Under the pieces are notes generated by a model. It did not search any database and had not been told where the DNA came from. It worked only from the letters and a program-made list of their open reading frames with translations. The position numbers and the translations under genes were made by a program. Shown piece by piece: positions 32,976-34,177 of a stretch of 34,177 nucleotides of DNA (position 1 is its first letter; the number at the start of each line of letters is the position of its first letter). The stretch is from UKL13-2 sp044346745 (GTDB lineage: Bacteria; Pseudomonadota; Gammaproteobacteria; Burkholderiales; Usitatibacteraceae). The stretch is from positions 1 to 34,177 of the forward strand of contig JBIIYQ010000020.1 in NCBI GenBank assembly GCA_044346745.1, given 5' to 3'.

Positions 32976-33221
32976 TTAGGTCGGCAAAGATCGGTCGTAC
33001 AGTGTTTCAGGCGCGATGTCCAAGTTGCCCGGCCAGCACACTGTGCCGTACGCCACATACGCCTGATTGAACAACTCAATATTCTTGAGTTGGCCAAACA
33101 CTCCGCGACCAAGGTACGGAACGGTATCGAATACGCGCTTTTCACCGGTATTGAAGACCAACTCCAATTTATAACCACTAAGTGGCTTCACAGACGTAAC
33201 TGATTCCACGAATGCCTCCAT
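32976..33221 (-). CDS. DUF2442 domain protein
   Basis: This 81-aa protein matches the small DUF2442 family along its whole length: SVKPLSGYKLELVFNTGEKRVFDTVPYLGRGVF, then LFNQAYVAYGTVCWPGNLDIAPETLYDRS. The G-T-V-x-W-P-G-x-L-D-I-x-P-x-T-L-Y block is the family hallmark. DUF2442 proteins are regularly found beside DUF4160 proteins, and such pairs have been suggested to act as toxin-antitoxin-like modules; neither role is visible in the sequence. Its start lies 5 bp after the DUF4160 stop, and a terminator follows. Confidence 0.88.
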   Translation of the reverse strand: MEAFVESVTSVKPLSGYKLELVFNTGEKRVFDTVPYLGRGVFGQLKNIELFNQAYVAYGTVCWPGNLDIAPETLYDRSLPT

Positions 33222-33226
33222 GATTT

Positions 33227-33496
33227 TCAGCGCAGCGGCTCGATTGGGAAAAGCGTTTCACCTTTGATCGCTAAAGTCCAGTCAGCCATCAGACTCTCTC
33301 GATGGATTTCTATCCACGCTTGTACCAACCTCGCTTTCTTGATGGGAAGAGTTCCCGTCAAGATTGCGCCATCTTCAATCGAAAACACCGCTTCTTCACT
33401 TTGAAATTTCGCGTGGATGTGCGGTGAATTATGTCGTTCGTCATCAAAGAAATACATGTAGATGACGATGCCATAAAACATACTAATTGACGGCAT
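33227..33496 (-). CDS. DUF4160 domain protein
   Basis: This 89-aa protein has the DUF4160 pattern: PSISMFYGIVIYMYFFDDERHNSPHIHAKF, where HNSPHIH is the family's conserved His block. After it come EAVFSIEDG, then LPIKKARLVQAWIEIHRESLMADW. I chose ATG 33496, with AGGAG seven bases upstream, over the longer frame from 33562. It leads the two-gene unit with DUF2442. It borders mobile-element DNA on its upstream side, in keeping with an accessory module. Confidence 0.88.
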   Translation of the reverse strand: MPSISMFYGIVIYMYFFDDERHNSPHIHAKFQSEEAVFSIEDGAILTGTLPIKKARLVQAWIEIHRESLMADWTLAIKGETLFPIEPLR

Positions 33497-33778
33497 CTGC
33501 AACTCCTTTGGATTATGGATAAACCCTTCGGAGGTCGCCCAAAGGGCGAACCCGTTGGGCAAACTTTTGCTGAACTAACAGCAGTATCAGGATGATCCTG
33601 ATTTATGAAAACCGTGACCAGCACGGTGAAGTGCAATGTGTCTTGAGTATATCAACAGCTTTAATGTCCAGCAACACGCCAAGACAATACGAATATCGAG
33701 CCTTTCCCAAGAGAAGGCTCACAATTGGACGAGTTTTAAATCGTAATTGGACAGTTGGTGGCAATGACGGCTATTGGT

Positions 33779-34075
33779 GTGCGCCGTGATAAGGCGGCGC
33801 TTTTCAGTGGGTGAAAGCCCCACCCGGCAACCCGCTCCAGCCGGAAGCACCCGGAGCAACTATGGAGGTAACGAAATGGTTGAAGCCTTTGGGTAAAGCG
33901 TGTCACGAATTGGTGACAGCGCGAGTGTGCGGGCCGTAACGTGAGTGAACGCTGAGCAAGCCTCGAAAAGGTCAATGCGCAGGCCGACCCGACAGCCATA
34001 TCGGGGAAGGCTGATAGGAATGGGAAGAAAGAGCGATGCAAGGTCCCAGTCTGGAAGGGGCTCGGTAAAACGGAC
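33779..34075 (+). mobile_element. 5' end of a group II intron (ribozyme domain I), apparently cut short
   Basis: The element begins GTGCG, fitting the group II intron 5' consensus GUGYG (33777 GTGTG fits as well). It then shows the dense stems expected of domain I: GTGGGTGAAAGCCCCAC, CCGGAAGCACCCGG, CGTGTCACGAATTGGTGACA, GTAACGTGAGTGAACGCTGAGC and CCGACCCGACAGCCATATCGGGG. I recognise this layout from bacterial group II introns that encode LtrA-type proteins. The intron-encoded protein would normally start some 500-600 bp in, but at about 340 bp an IS3-type transposase frame begins instead. The fragment is probably truncated; its 3' limit (about 34040-34110) is uncertain. Confidence 0.6.
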
Positions 34076-34116
34076 GCCATGGATTTGGTAAATACTTTCA
34101 ATCCAAGGAGTTCTGA

Positions 34117-34177
34117 ATGTCATCAATACCGAAACGAGTATTCACCAGCGAGTATCGCGCGGAAGCCGTAAAGCTTG
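34117..34177 (+). CDS. Start of IS3-family transposase OrfA (truncated by window edge)
   Basis: ATG at 34117 has AAGGAG at 34105-34110, six bases before it. The 20 visible residues (MSSIPKRVFTSEYRAEAVKL) match the opening of IS3/IS911-type OrfA, the helix-turn-helix DNA-binding half of the transposase (F-T-x-E-[YF]-[RK]-x-E-A-V-K-L). A hairpin TGGATT (34080-34085) / AATCCA (34100-34105) overlaps the region where the IS left end should lie. The product runs off the window, so the IS subgroup cannot be assigned. Confidence 0.65.
   Translation, partial: MSSIPKRVFTSEYRAEAVKL

Noticed and set aside
33592..33789. 65-codon plus-strand frame and the small ATCAGG/CCTGAT hairpin at 33586-33602
   Set aside because: The frame ends inside the presumed intron start and lacks a ribosome site; the hairpin is too short and has no T-run.

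Overview
The window looks like chromosomal DNA of a betaproteobacterium, probably environmental. This rests on the FabI type, the conserved gloB / methyltransferase / rnhA / dnaQ block, paired small c-type cytochromes and a Neisseria-like 'ATCCCC...GGGGAT' intergenic hairpin. This is inference from gene content; no rRNA or tRNA gene was seen.

Layout. (1) 1-2213: the start of an unidentified gene leaving the left edge, fabI (enoyl-ACP reductase) on the minus strand, and a divergent family-9 (heptosyltransferase-like) glycosyltransferase. (2) 2325-12216: a complete peptide-type ABC importer on the plus strand, with three tandem paralogous binding proteins, a DppB-like permease, a DppC-like permease and a fused double ATPase (DppD-DppF). 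The gaps between the last three genes hold hairpin repeats, and the operon ends in a 73-bp inverted repeat shared with the convergent mltD gene. (3) 12287-20719: mltD (lytic transglycosylase with LysM domains) and, divergent from it, a 2096-residue predicted lipoprotein. It is built from an Asp-box beta-propeller, Ig-like segments, 14 RCC1-type repeats with paired cysteines, and 6-7 FG-GAP-like repeats.

(4) 20734-24943: housekeeping block. A GNAT acetyltransferase and gloB on the minus strand face a methyltransferase, rnhA and dnaQ on the plus strand. Two monoheme cytochromes c and a strong terminator follow. (5) 25200-32857: a minus-strand set of exported proteins that looks more AT-rich by eye: a 419-aa lipoprotein, a 283-aa secreted protein, an 1148-aa DUF3857/transglutaminase-like/TPR/Sel1 protein, two small exported proteins and a 49-aa coiled-coil-like ORF. 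Most have no function I recognise. (6) 32921-34177: a DUF4160-DUF2442 pair with its own terminator, then what looks like the 5' end of a group II intron, followed after about 340 bp by the start of an IS3-type transposase OrfA that runs off the window.

The importer genes form a functional unit (capture, translocation, energy). MltD, the giant lipoprotein and the 25-32 kb set are all predicted to act in the cell envelope. The best candidates for undescribed biology are the giant repeat lipoprotein and the exported-protein cluster at 25.2-32.6 kb.
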